NCBI GenBank assembly: GCA_026129305.1
Contig: JAHCII010000001.1
Span: forward strand, 299,909 to 363,908
Reading direction: 5' to 3'
Length of the DNA stretch: 64,000 nucleotides
Source: Anaerolineales bacterium
GTDB taxonomy: Bacteria > Chloroflexota > Anaerolineae > Anaerolineales > UBA11579
Shown: one piece after another, positions 16,997 to 24,832 of the stretch
Layout of the letters: each line of letters starts with the position of its first letter
Numbering within the stretch: position 1 is the first letter of the stretch
Program-made: the position numbers and the translations under genes
The notes under the pieces: model-generated
What the model saw: only the letters and a program-made list of their open reading frames with translations
The model's database searches: none
What the model was told of the DNA's origin: nothing

Positions 16997-17971
16997 TTAC
17001 GCCGGAGCAAGCTCGGCGACCGACATCTGGTCCACCAGCCGAGTGAAATCGGCTGCGGTTTGGCTGGTAAGCAGCTGCTGGCGCTGCTCGACGCTCAGGC
17101 GGAAGGGGCTGATGTAGCGACTGGCGTGTTTGCGGAAGAGCACCAGACCGCGCTGCGCACCGTAAAACTCCAGCATGCTCTCCAAGTGCGCCAGCATGGT
17201 CTCGCGTACTTGCTCGGCGGGAACATCCTCGCGGTCCAGCCCGGCGAAGATCCAGGGATTGCCGATGGCGCCGCGCCCGATCATGACCGCATCGCAGCCG
17301 GTGAAGCGGCGCATGCGGGCGATGTCGGCCAGCGTGCGCACATCGCCGTTGCCAATGACCGGTATGCTGAGGGCGGCCTTAACTTCGGCGATGGCTTCCC
17401 AATTGGCCTCGCCGCTGTAAGCCTGCTTTTTGGTGCGGCCGTGCACAGCCAGCAGCTGGCCGCCGTTGTCCTGCACGATGCGGGCGATCTCCAAGTAGTT
17501 GAGGCTGTCATCGTCCCAGCCCAGGCGCATCTTGCCGGTGACCGGGATGTCCAACGCTCGGCTGAGGGTGCTGAAGATCTGGGCCACCTTGGCCGGCTGG
17601 CGCAGCAGTCCGGCGCCGGCGCCGCGGCCGGCGACGGTTTTGGCAGAGCAGCCCATGTTGACGTCAATAATGTCCGGTTCGTGTTGGCGCAGGCGTAGGG
17701 CCGCTTGCAGCAGGCGGGCCGGGTCGTCGTCGAAAAGCTGGAAAACCATTGGGCGCTCAGCGGCGGTGTAGGCGATCTTCTGCGGCACGGAGGGATGGCC
17801 CTGCATGACATCGATGGCGTTTATGAACTCCGAATAGCTCATCGCCGAGCCCAGGCGGCGGGCCATGGCGCGGAAAGGCAGGTCGGAGAAGCCGTCCATC
17901 GGCGAGAGGATCGCTTCGCCGTAGACCGGCAGGTCGCCTACATAGAAGGAAGGGCTACTCTGAGCGCTCAT
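16997..17971 (-). CDS. tRNA-dihydrouridine synthase
   Basis: A 324-residue FMN-dependent Dus-family enzyme that reduces uridine in the tRNA D-loop. The TIM barrel begins AILSPMDGFSDLPFR (FMN-binding). It carries the catalytic cysteine in DVNMGCSAKTVAGRGAGAGL and the phosphate-binding GNGDVRTLADIARM and DAVMIGRGAIGNPWIF. It is closest in layout to DusB, but the subfamily is not certain. TATACT at 17980-17985 lies 8 nt before the ATG without a ribosome site. Confidence 0.93.
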   Translation of the reverse strand: MSAQSSPSFYVGDLPVYGEAILSPMDGFSDLPFRAMARRLGSAMSYSEFINAIDVMQGHPSVPQKIAYTAAERPMVFQLFDDDPARLLQAALRLRQHEPDIIDVNMGCSAKTVAGRGAGAGLLRQPAKVAQIFSTLSRALDIPVTGKMRLGWDDDSLNYLEIARIVQDNGGQLLAVHGRTKKQAYSGEANWEAIAEVKAALSIPVIGNGDVRTLADIARMRRFTGCDAVMIGRGAIGNPWIFAGLDREDVPAEQVRETMLAHLESMLEFYGAQRGLVLFRKHASRYISPFRLSVEQRQQLLTSQTAADFTRLVDQMSVAELAPA

Positions 17972-17979
17972 GCCTTGCT

Positions 17980-17985
17980 AGTATA
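17980..17985 (-). promoter_or_regulatory. -10 element of the dus gene
   Basis: TATACT on the minus strand, 8 nt before the ATG at 17971; leaderless arrangement. Confidence 0.42.
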
Positions 17986-18024
17986 CTGTGCGCACTCGAC
18001 AACCTTCATTTCCCAAGGTGACCT

Positions 18025-19287
18025 ATGATCCCGGATTTCGACAAAAAGCTTGACCTGTACGCTGAACTTATCCTCAAAGTCGGTTTGAACCTGCAGCCTG
18101 GCCAGAAGCTGGTCGTCAGCGGCAAAAACCTGTTCCGCGGCGCGCCGCTGCGTTCCGCCCCGCTGGTGCGCCGCATCGCCGCCCGGGCCTACCAAATGGG
18201 CTCACCGCTGGTGGATGTGATGTGGGACGACGACCAGACGCAGCTGATGCGCTTCCAGCACGCCCGGCGCGACGCTTTTGGCGAATTTCCCAGTTGGCGC
18301 ACCCAAGCCTTGTTTGATTACGCCAACAGCGGTGCGGCGATCGTTTCGTTTTATGGGGAAGACCCCGACCTGCTCAGTGGTCAGGACCCCAAGCTGGTGA
18401 CCCAGGCCCAGCGCACCATGGAACAGCACATGCAGTCCCAAATGGAACTGCTGATGAAGAACGCCTATGCCTGGCTGCTGGCCGCCGTGCCGCATCCGGC
18501 CTGGGCGGCCAAGGTCTTCCCGGACCTGCCGGCCGAGCAGCAGGAAGACGCCCTCTGGGAGCAGATCTTCACCCTCTGCCGGCTGGACCAGCCCGACCCG
18601 CTGGCTGCCTGGCAGGCGCACATCCAGCAACTCAACGAAGCCAGCACCTACCTGAACGAGAAACAGTACGACGCACTGCATTACACCGGCCCAGGTACTG
18701 ACTTCACCGCCGGCCTGCCTGCTGGGCATATATGGAACAGCGCCCAGTCCGACACACTGGGCGGCATCACCTTTACGCCCAACCTGCCCACGGAGGAAGT
18801 TTTTACCCTGGGCCACAAGGACCGCGCCGAAGGCCAGCTGGCGGCCAGCATGCCGTTGAGCTACGGCGGGCGCCTGGTGGAGGACTTCAGCCTGACTTTC
18901 AAAGATGGTCGCGTGACCGATGTGAAGGCCAAGAAGGGCGAGGAAGTGCTGCGCGACATTCTGGCCAGCGACGACGGCGCCGGCCGGGTGGGCGAGATCG
19001 CCCTGGTGCCGCACAGCTCGCCCATCGCCCAGTCCGGTGTGCTGTTCTACAACACGCTGTTTGATGAGAATGCCGCCAGCCACATCGCCATTGGCCGCGC
19101 CTACCGCTTCACGTTGGATGGCGGCGAGGCGATGAGCGGCGAGGATTTTGCTGCCGCTGGTGGCAACGACAGCCTGGTGCATGTGGACTTCATGATCGGC
19201 TCGGACAAGATGGATATAGACGGCATCACCAAGGACGGGTCCCGCGAGCCGCTGATGCGCCAGGGTGAGTGGGCGTATAAGAATTAG
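18025..19287 (+). CDS. M29-family aminopeptidase
   Basis: A 420-residue cytoplasmic metallo-aminopeptidase of the AmpS/PepS/aminopeptidase T family. Probable metal ligands lie in NLPTEEVFTLGHKDRAEG, GRVGEIALVPHSSPIAQSG, ENAASHIAIGRAY and VHVDFMIGSDKMDIDG, in the family's usual order. The length is typical. It starts 53 bp after the divergent dus start. The gap after it is repeat-rich. Confidence 0.93.
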   Translation: MIPDFDKKLDLYAELILKVGLNLQPGQKLVVSGKNLFRGAPLRSAPLVRRIAARAYQMGSPLVDVMWDDDQTQLMRFQHARRDAFGEFPSWRTQALFDYANSGAAIVSFYGEDPDLLSGQDPKLVTQAQRTMEQHMQSQMELLMKNAYAWLLAAVPHPAWAAKVFPDLPAEQQEDALWEQIFTLCRLDQPDPLAAWQAHIQQLNEASTYLNEKQYDALHYTGPGTDFTAGLPAGHIWNSAQSDTLGGITFTPNLPTEEVFTLGHKDRAEGQLAASMPLSYGGRLVEDFSLTFKDGRVTDVKAKKGEEVLRDILASDDGAGRVGEIALVPHSSPIAQSGVLFYNTLFDENAASHIAIGRAYRFTLDGGEAMSGEDFAAAGGNDSLVHVDFMIGSDKMDIDGITKDGSREPLMRQGEWAYKN

Positions 19288-19290
19288 CCT

Positions 19291-19437
19291 ATCGTGTCTT
19301 TCTGAGCGCCCTTGCGGCAAAGCCGCAAGGGCTGCGAAGAAGTTTCACTGCCCAGGCAAAGAACTTGCTAGATGGCGCACCTGTTTGAGACTAGCATCAT
19401 GAAAGCCCTTCGCTTCGCTCAGGGCGACACACATGAA
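19291..19437. repeat. Intergenic repeat sequence
   Basis: Starts CGTGTCTTTCTGAGCG (compare CGTGTCGCTCTGAGCG near 16818) with hairpin CCCTTGCGG/CCGCAAGGG. It ends with CCCTTCGCTTCGCTCAGGGC, the reverse complement type of CCCTGAGCGAAGCGAAGGG at about 56228. No gene is seen. Confidence 0.5.
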
Positions 19438-19452
19438 TGAACGAGGAAAAGG

Positions 19453-20099
19453 ATGGAAGCATTCGAGATTAATGACAAGCAACATCAGGGCTACCTGGCC
19501 CTGCCGCCTGAGGGCCGCGGCCCGGGGCTGCTGCTTTTACATGCCTGGTGGGGGCTGACCGACCTTTTCACCAAGCTGGCCGACAAGCTCGCTGCCGAAG
19601 GCTTCGTGGTCTTCGCCCCGGACTTCTTCGCCGGCGCGCAAACCGCCGACGTCGCCGAGGCGGAAAAGCTGGTGACCGCCGCCGAAGAGGATTTCCCCGC
19701 CATGGCAGCCTTGGCCGCCGCGGCGGCTGCCTACTTGGCAGCTCACCCGGCGGTGACCCGCGAGAAGCTGGCGTCAGTGGGCTTCTCCTTCGGCGCGGCT
19801 ACGCGCTGGTGCTGGATGAGGGCATGCCAGACGCTTTTGAGCGCGTGGTGTTGTTCTACGGTATGGCCGGCGCCGATGTGAGCAAGAGCAAAGCGCATAT
19901 CCTGGCCCACTATGCCGAAAACGATCCGTTCGAGTCCACCGAAGCAGCTCGCGCCATGCAGGCGCCCAACCTGGAAGTGCACATTTACCCCGGCACGGAC
20001 CATTGGTTCTTTGAGCACAACCGCCCAGATGCGTATAACGCCGAAGCCGCCGAGCTGGCCTGGCAGCGTACGCTAGCCTTCTTGAAGGACGAGAGCTAA
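19453..20099 (+). pseudogene. Dienelactone hydrolase family protein, frameshifted
   Basis: An alpha/beta hydrolase interrupted by one frameshift. The first frame (19453 to about 19797) gives MEAFEINDKQHQGYLALPPEG through the nucleophile region VGFSFGA. The protein continues in another frame from about 19799 (YALVLDEGMPDAFERVVLFYG) to the stop at 20099, including probable Asp (ENDPFE) and His (GTDHWFFEH). Adding one G to the GG at 19797-19798 restores one reading frame of about 215 codons. The catalytic residues are split between frames, so unless this is a sequencing error the product is inactive. Confidence 0.8.
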
Positions 20100-20102
20100 A
20101 AA

Positions 20103-20217
20103 CGCGGACGCGACCTAGCCCATAGCGCTGGGCTGACTGAAAACCTGGTTCGTGACCAGGGCTGCCCGCCTCTTATAGGGAACCACGGTGTTATTATTTT
20201 CACCGTGGTTTTTCTTT
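20103..20217 (+). promoter_or_regulatory. Structured attenuator-like leader of bioY
   Basis: Two strong hairpins, AGCCCA/TGGGCT (20117-20122, 20129-20134) and CCTGGT/ACCAGG (20144-20149, 20155-20160), are closed by a short GCGG/CCGC pairing (20104-20107, 20166-20169). They precede a terminator hairpin. TGGTTC (20146-20151) is complementary to GAACCA (20180-20185) in the terminator arm, so an antiterminator is possible. No known riboswitch consensus was recognised. Confidence 0.5.
20181..20217 (+). terminator. Terminator/attenuator directly before bioY
   Basis: AACCACGGTG/CACCGTGGTT (20181-20190 with 20201-20210) and then TTTCTTT, ending at the bioY ribosome site. Confidence 0.8.
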
Positions 20218-20230
20218 GGAGGAGACTGCT

Positions 20231-20800
20231 ATGCAACAAGTCTTGGCTGAAAAAGTACTGACCCGCTCCGGCGCCAAACCCGGCGTCCTGGCGGATGGCT
20301 TGCTGATCCTACTGGGTGGGCTGTTCATCGCCGCCTTGGCCCAGGTGCGTATCCCGCTGCAGCCGGTGCCGATCACCGGTCAAACCCTGGCTGTGCTGCT
20401 GGTGGGCATGGCGCTGGGCAGCCGGCGCGGCCCGCTGGCCGTTCTGGGCTATCTGGGCATGGCCGGCGCCGGCCTGCCCTTCTTTACTGGCGCGCAGGCC
20501 GGCCTGGCTTACATGGCCGGCCCCACAGGCGGCTATCTGCTGGGGTTCATCCCCGCCGCCTGGCTGGTGGGTTGGCTGGCCGAACGCGGGTGGGATCGCA
20601 GTTTATGGACCACCCTGGCAGCGATGGCGCTGGGCAACCTGGTGATCTACATCTTTGGCATTGCCTGGCTGCAAACCCTGATGGGCGGCTGGTCGCAAGC
20701 TTTGGCGGCTGGCCTGTATCCTTTTCTAATAGGTGATACCATCAAGGCCTTACTGGCCGCCCTGCTGTTGCCAGCAGCCTGGAAGTTGGTAAAGAACTAA
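20231..20800 (+). CDS. bioY: Biotin transporter BioY
   Basis: A 189-residue S-component of an ECF-type biotin uptake system with about six membrane helices. Typical segments are ALAQVRIPLQPVPITGQTLAVLL, GYLGMAGAGLPFF and GPTGGYLLGFIPAAWLVGWLAERG. The ATG at 20231 follows a strong GGAGGAGA ribosome site. No EcfA/EcfT genes are near; BioY may act alone or with a shared energising module. A terminator ending just before the ribosome site suggests control by premature termination. Confidence 0.92.
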   Translation: MQQVLAEKVLTRSGAKPGVLADGLLILLGGLFIAALAQVRIPLQPVPITGQTLAVLLVGMALGSRRGPLAVLGYLGMAGAGLPFFTGAQAGLAYMAGPTGGYLLGFIPAAWLVGWLAERGWDRSLWTTLAAMALGNLVIYIFGIAWLQTLMGGWSQALAAGLYPFLIGDTIKALLAALLLPAAWKLVKN

Positions 20801-20820
20801 TCTAAAGTACGAGGAAAAGA

Positions 20821-21474
20821 ATGGCACAACAAACTGTTAATTTCATCGACCTGTTCAGCGCAGCCACGGACGCGCTGCAGCAGAACCGTTCGCAGCTGAA
20901 CAAGGCCGATAGCTACAACGGCAACCACGGCGACAACATGGTGCAGATCATGGAAGTCGTGCAGCAGGCCATGCGCGAAAAGAAGACCGCCGACCTGCCC
21001 AGCCAACTGGAGTATGCGGCTGATCTGGTGCGCCAGAAGAGCCAGAGCGGCTCCGCCAATGTGTTGGCTGGCGGTTTGGCCCAAGCGGCCAAGCAGGCCC
21101 TGGGCGAAAAGGCGGATGGGCTGCCGATTGACCTGGCGCTCAACCTGCTGATGACCATCCTCAATGGTGGTCAGAAGAGCAGCGCCAGCTCCGGCCAGGA
21201 TTTGGCTGGCAGCCTGCTGGGGACCCTGGTGTCTGGCCTGGCCGGCAGCCAGAAGAGCACGGCCAGCAGCCAACAAAGCGGCGGCACCGACTGGTTGAGC
21301 CTGGGCCTGGACCTGCTGCAGTCCTCACAGGACGCCGGGATTGACATTGGCCAGCTGGCCCAGACGCTGGTCTCCGGCACGGAGATGGGCAAGAGCGAGC
21401 ACCGCTCACAGTCCGGGCAGCTGATTGCCAATGCGGCGCTCAAGATGCTGATGTCCAACCTGAACAAAAAGTAG
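20821..21474 (+). CDS. DAK2/DhaL-like domain protein
   Basis: A 217-residue protein probably related to the DhaL/DAK2 helical barrel of dihydroxyacetone kinases. ADSYNGNHGDNMVQIMEVV resembles the family's Asp-rich nucleotide/Mg motif (GDHGxxM). The middle holds two similar Gly/Ser-rich segments (SSASSGQDLAGSLLGTLVSGLAG and its neighbour). No phosphoryl-donor partner (DhaK/DhaM) is nearby, so kinase activity is doubtful. It starts 20 bp after bioY and ends at a strong terminator. Confidence 0.65.
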   Translation: MAQQTVNFIDLFSAATDALQQNRSQLNKADSYNGNHGDNMVQIMEVVQQAMREKKTADLPSQLEYAADLVRQKSQSGSANVLAGGLAQAAKQALGEKADGLPIDLALNLLMTILNGGQKSSASSGQDLAGSLLGTLVSGLAGSQKSTASSQQSGGTDWLSLGLDLLQSSQDAGIDIGQLAQTLVSGTEMGKSEHRSQSGQLIANAALKMLMSNLNKK

Positions 21475-21487
21475 ACTACCTAGCGGA

Positions 21488-21581
21488 ACACAAAACGGGC
21501 GCCGAGAGGCGCCCGTTTTTGTTTGAATGAGGCTATTAAAGCGACAAGCGCCTAGGTGAGGGGGGCACCCAGACGCTCGTC
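21488..21581 (-). ncRNA. Candidate small RNA with C-rich hairpin loop
   Basis: A consensus promoter on the minus strand (TTGACA 21610-21615, 16-bp spacer, TATAAT 21588-21593) predicts a start near 21581. The RNA would open with a 16-bp stem (21581-21566 with 21558-21543) and a CCCCCCU loop. A ~20-nt unstructured linker and a GC-rich terminator (21519-21492) follow. Three pairs are G-U on this strand but A-C mismatches on the other, so the hairpin is better formed by the minus-strand transcript. The expected length is about 90 nt. No ORF fits it. Confidence 0.6.
21492..21524. terminator. Rho-independent terminator after the DAK2-like gene (and of the sRNA)
   Basis: AAAACGGGCGCC/GGCGCCCGTTTT stem (21492-21503 with 21508-21519), GAGA loop and T-run on the plus strand; TTTTGTG on the minus strand can serve the sRNA. 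Confidence 0.85.
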
Positions 21582-21587
21582 AAGGTG

Positions 21588-21615
21588 ATTATACCGATTG
21601 CGAATTGCGTGTCAA
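21588..21615 (-). promoter_or_regulatory. Consensus promoter of the candidate sRNA
   Basis: TTGACA (21610-21615) and TATAAT (21588-21593), both perfect, with a 16-bp spacer, pointing away from any CDS. Confidence 0.65.
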
Positions 21616-21650
21616 GGTAAAGGGCCTTCTCTAATCTAAGAATGGGTTAA

Positions 21651-21676
21651 ACAAAAAACCGCTCGCTGCGAGCGGT
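21651..21676 (-). terminator. Terminator of tRNA-Leu
   Basis: ACCGCTCG/CGAGCGGT stem, 3-nt loop and TTTTTTGT on the minus strand, starting 7 bp after the tRNA 3' end. Confidence 0.85.
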
Positions 21677-21678
21677 CT

Positions 21679-21764
<86 letters not shown>

Positions 21765-21779
21765 AAGGCAGAGCGAAAG

Positions 21780-21785
21780 TATAAT
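21780..21785 (+). promoter_or_regulatory. -10 element upstream of ychF
   Basis: TATAAT just downstream of the tRNA-Leu 5' end; would give a ~100-nt leader to ychF. Confidence 0.4.
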
Positions 21786-21890
21786 CATTCGAATGTCCAA
21801 GGTCAAGCACCCCACTCAATTGCAAACAAAAATTCAAGTTTGGAGCGGCCGTCCCCACGGCGGGTTGGCCACTCTCGAGGCGCAAGATCT

Positions 21891-22952
21891 ATGCGCCTAG
21901 GAATTATCGGCCTGCCGCAGGCAGGCAAAACCACCATCTTCAACGCGCTGACGCGCAGTGACCGCCCGCTGGCGATGAGCGCTGGCCGCATCGAGACCAC
22001 CACGGCGGTGGTGGACGTCCCGGACGGGCGCCTGCAGCAGCTGGCTGATCTGTTCTCTTCCAAGAAAATCGTGCACGCCCAGATCTCTTTTGCGGATGTG
22101 GCCGGCATGGGCTCCAGCGAAGCCGGTAAAGGTCTCTCGCCGCAGCTGCTCAACGCCCTGACCGGCATGGACGGCTTGCTGCTGGTGCTGCGTGCTTTCG
22201 AGAACGACAGCGTGGCGCACCCCCACGAGACCGTGGATGCCGCCCGCGATTTTGCCTACACCCAGGATGAGCTACTGCTCAACGATCTGGTGATCGTTGA
22301 GCGCCGCCTGGGCAAGCTGGGTGAGGAGCGCGGCAAGGGCGGCCGCGATATGGCAGCGATCGAGCGCGAGCAGGCGCTGTACGGTCGCCTGCAGGAAGCG
22401 CTGGCCGCCAACCAGCCGCTGCGCACCCTGGGGCTGAGCGCCGAAGAAGCCGCCCAGGTGGGCGGCGCCGGCCTGCTGACCCTCAAGCCATTGCTGGTGG
22501 TGCTGAACCTGGGCGAGGGCCAGAGCGCCCCAGCGCTGCCGGAAGCCGGTGTGCCGGTGCTGGCCCTGCAAGGCAAGCTGGAGATGGAACTGACCCAGCT
22601 GCCCGCCGAAGACGCCGCCACTTTTTTGGCTGAGTACGGCCTGAGCGAGAGCGGGGCGCAGCGCGTGATCCGCGCCGCCTACGACCTGCTGGACACGCAG
22701 ACCTTCTACACGGTCGGCGAGCCGGAGGCACACGCCTGGATGCTGCGCCGCGGCGAGAGCGCCGTGGAGGCGGCCGGCACGATCCACAGCGATATCGCCC
22801 GCGGCTTCATCCGCGCCGAGATCATCGCCGCCGCCGACCTGCTGGCGCTGGGCGGCATGACCGCCGCCCGCGAGGCGGGCAAGCTGCGTCTGGAGGGCAA
22901 GGACTACGTGATGCAGGACGGGGACATCATCAATGTGCGGTTCAATGTGTAG
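21891..22952 (+). CDS. ychF: YchF/OLA1-family nucleotide-binding protein
   Basis: A 353-residue Obg-related P-loop protein that prefers ATP and acts near the ribosome and stress responses. The P-loop is GLPQAGKTT, G3 is DVAGM and the non-canonical G4 is NLGE (NxxE instead of NKxD), the YchF hallmark. The C-terminal TGS domain contains FYTVGEPEAHAWMLRRGESAVEAAGTIHSDIARGFIRAE. Start 21891 has GAGG upstream; a longer frame overlaps tRNA-Leu. The gene is slightly shorter than E. coli YchF (about 363). Confidence 0.95.
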   Translation: MRLGIIGLPQAGKTTIFNALTRSDRPLAMSAGRIETTTAVVDVPDGRLQQLADLFSSKKIVHAQISFADVAGMGSSEAGKGLSPQLLNALTGMDGLLLVLRAFENDSVAHPHETVDAARDFAYTQDELLLNDLVIVERRLGKLGEERGKGGRDMAAIEREQALYGRLQEALAANQPLRTLGLSAEEAAQVGGAGLLTLKPLLVVLNLGEGQSAPALPEAGVPVLALQGKLEMELTQLPAEDAATFLAEYGLSESGAQRVIRAAYDLLDTQTFYTVGEPEAHAWMLRRGESAVEAAGTIHSDIARGFIRAEIIAAADLLALGGMTAAREAGKLRLEGKDYVMQDGDIINVRFNV

Positions 22953-22980
22953 GGTATCTCTAATTCGAGAAGCCAGTGTG

Positions 22981-23013
22981 GGGCCAGGTTTTAAACCTGG
23001 CCCTCTGGTTTTA
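22981..23013 (+). terminator. Weak Rho-independent terminator
   Basis: GGGCCAGG/CCTGGCCC stem with TTTTAAA loop, followed by TCTGGTTTT. Confidence 0.6.
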
Positions 23014-23075
23014 ATGAAAATGGGCATTTGACTTGGGTACCATCTAGCCTCAACGGCTTGGATAAGGAGGCGAAG

Positions 23076-23675
23076 ATGTTCAAACTCCCACTGGCTACTC
23101 TGTTTTTGCTACTGACCGCCTGCCGCCCGGCGGCCTTCGAGGCTGGTCTGCCGCCCGGCGAACTGCAAGCCGAAGCCAACGGCATCACGGTGACGACGGG
23201 CAATTTCCGGGTAGAGCGGTTGCATTTTGTGGCCGACATTTGCTTTGAGCGCCCAAGCGTTGCGGATTGGCTGTTGGGAGACCAGACCCTGTTGACCTAC
23301 GGCACAGAGAGTGTGCGGGTGCGTGAGATGGGCTTGCTCGACCCCACCACCGAGATCGTTTCGCCGACTCGCTGTGATGCTGTGCGGTTCCCGGTTGGAA
23401 CAGACGAAATAATCGAATTCCAACTGGTCATCCCTTTCCTGCAGACAAGCTACCCAACACATGACTGCGCTACGGCGCAGGCTCGCTTGGACGAGGCCCA
23501 TAGCGGCATTGAAATTTCCTGCTATTCGGAAGTCCTCGAAAATGGCGGGATGGGTGGCTATCGCATCGAAGCCAAGCCGGATAATCTGTCTGACGAAGAG
23601 GCCAACGCGTGGATCTACCAGGCGTTCGTGGACCGGGTCGACGGCCCCTGGATCTTCGAGGGCAACGTGGAGTAG
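23076..23675 (+). CDS. Lipoprotein of unknown function
   Basis: A 199-residue protein with a lipobox signal peptide (MFKLPLATLFLLLTAC) and a secreted domain of mixed beta character with several cysteines (CFERP, TRCDAV, DCATAQ, SCYSEV). I do not recognise the family. Start 23076 has an ideal AAGGAGG ribosome site 6 nt upstream. It lies between ychF and the DNA methylase but is separated from both by hairpins. Confidence 0.8.
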   Translation: MFKLPLATLFLLLTACRPAAFEAGLPPGELQAEANGITVTTGNFRVERLHFVADICFERPSVADWLLGDQTLLTYGTESVRVREMGLLDPTTEIVSPTRCDAVRFPVGTDEIIEFQLVIPFLQTSYPTHDCATAQARLDEAHSGIEISCYSEVLENGGMGGYRIEAKPDNLSDEEANAWIYQAFVDRVDGPWIFEGNVE

Positions 23676-23717
23676 GGACAGCCACAAGTACACTGCCTCA
23701 TCCCCAGCGTAAATCGG

Positions 23718-23740
23718 CCCCATTGTCCATAATGGGGCCG
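23718..23740. promoter_or_regulatory. Inverted repeat over the methylase promoter
   Basis: GGCCCCATT and AATGGGGCC arms around GTCCAT. The second arm and loop contain a CATAAT box (23728-23733) 7 nt before the methylase ATG. It could be an operator or a hairpin terminator of the upstream lipoprotein gene. Confidence 0.5.
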
Positions 23741-24832
23741 ATGCTTACATTGCCCCTTAACCAAATTTTGGTGGGCGACTGCCTGCAAGAACTGGCGCGC
23801 CTGCCTGCCGAGTCGGTGGATCTGGTCTTCGCCGACCCGCCCTATAATCTGCAGCTGCAAAACGAGCTGCGCCGCCCCAACGACAGTACAGTGCGCGGCG
23901 TGCGCGAGAGCTGGGACCAGTTCGCCGACTTCGCCGCCTACGATGAATTCACCCGCGCCTGGCTGGCGGCCTGCCGCCGGGTGCTGAAACCCAGCGGCAC
24001 GCTGTGGGTGATTGGCAGCTATCACAACATCCACCGCGTGGGCAACGCTCTGCAAGACCTGGGCTATTGGCTGCTCAACTCGGTGGTCTGGGTCAAAGCC
24101 AACCCCACCCCCAATTTCCGCGGCGTGCGTTTCACCAACGCCCACGAGACGCTGCTGTGGGCGCAGAAGGAGAAGGACGCGCCTTACACCTTTAACCATC
24201 ACGCCATGAAGGCGCTCAACGAAGGCTTGCAGATGCGCAGTGACTGGTGGCTGCCGGTCAGCTCCGGCGGTGAGCGCATCCGCCTGCCAGACGGGCAGGC
24301 GGCCCACCCCACGCAGAAGCCGGAAGCGCTGCTGTACCGGGTGCTGCTCTCCAGCAGCCGCCCCGGCGATGTGGTGCTGGACCCGTTCTTCGGCTCCGGC
24401 ACCACCGGTGCGGTGGCCAAGCGCATGCACCGTCACTGGATCGGCATCGAGCGCGAGGAGAGCTACGCCCAGGTGGCCTTTGAGCGTATTGCCCAGATCG
24501 AGCCGGTCGCCTATGAATCCGAGCTCTTTGAGCCGGCCGAACCGCGCCGTGAGCCGCGCATCCCCTTCGGCAATTTATTGGAGGCGGGCCTGCTGGAAGC
24601 CGGTCAGCGCCTGTATCTGGGTGAGCGCAGCCGCATTAGCGCCCGCATTCTGGCCGATGGCTCGCTGAAAGCCGGTGCAGAGCGCGGCTCCATCCACCAG
24701 CTGGCCAAACAGCTGCTGGGCGGTCCCGCCAACGGCTGGCAGCACTGGTATTATGTGGACGCCGAGAGCGGTCAGCGCCGCTCCATCGATACCCTGCGGC
24801 AAATTTTGCGTGAAGGAATACGAGAACGATGA
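23741..24832 (+). CDS. CcrM-like adenine-specific DNA methyltransferase
   Basis: A 363-residue beta-class N6-adenine methyltransferase. Motif order is DPPYNL first (about residue 30), then target-recognition residues including HPTQKPEALL, then the SAM site DPFFGSGTTG. The C-terminal ~100 residues (EAGQRLYLGERSRISARILADGS) match the RAMA extension of CcrM/HinfI-type methylases, so GANTC is a likely but unproven target. No restriction endonuclease is next to it: an orphan methylase. ATG 23741 sits at the edge of an inverted repeat. The stop overlaps the next gene by ATGA. Confidence 0.9.
   Translation: MLTLPLNQILVGDCLQELARLPAESVDLVFADPPYNLQLQNELRRPNDSTVRGVRESWDQFADFAAYDEFTRAWLAACRRVLKPSGTLWVIGSYHNIHRVGNALQDLGYWLLNSVVWVKANPTPNFRGVRFTNAHETLLWAQKEKDAPYTFNHHAMKALNEGLQMRSDWWLPVSSGGERIRLPDGQAAHPTQKPEALLYRVLLSSSRPGDVVLDPFFGSGTTGAVAKRMHRHWIGIEREESYAQVAFERIAQIEPVAYESELFEPAEPRREPRIPFGNLLEAGLLEAGQRLYLGERSRISARILADGSLKAGAERGSIHQLAKQLLGGPANGWQHWYYVDAESGQRRSIDTLRQILREGIRER

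Noticed and set aside
20103..20217. TPP riboswitch before bioY
   Set aside because: GGGCTGACTGA and AACCTGG look similar at first, but the CUGAGA and GAACCUGAUCUGG...CCAGCGNAGGGAA elements are not in the right order or complete.
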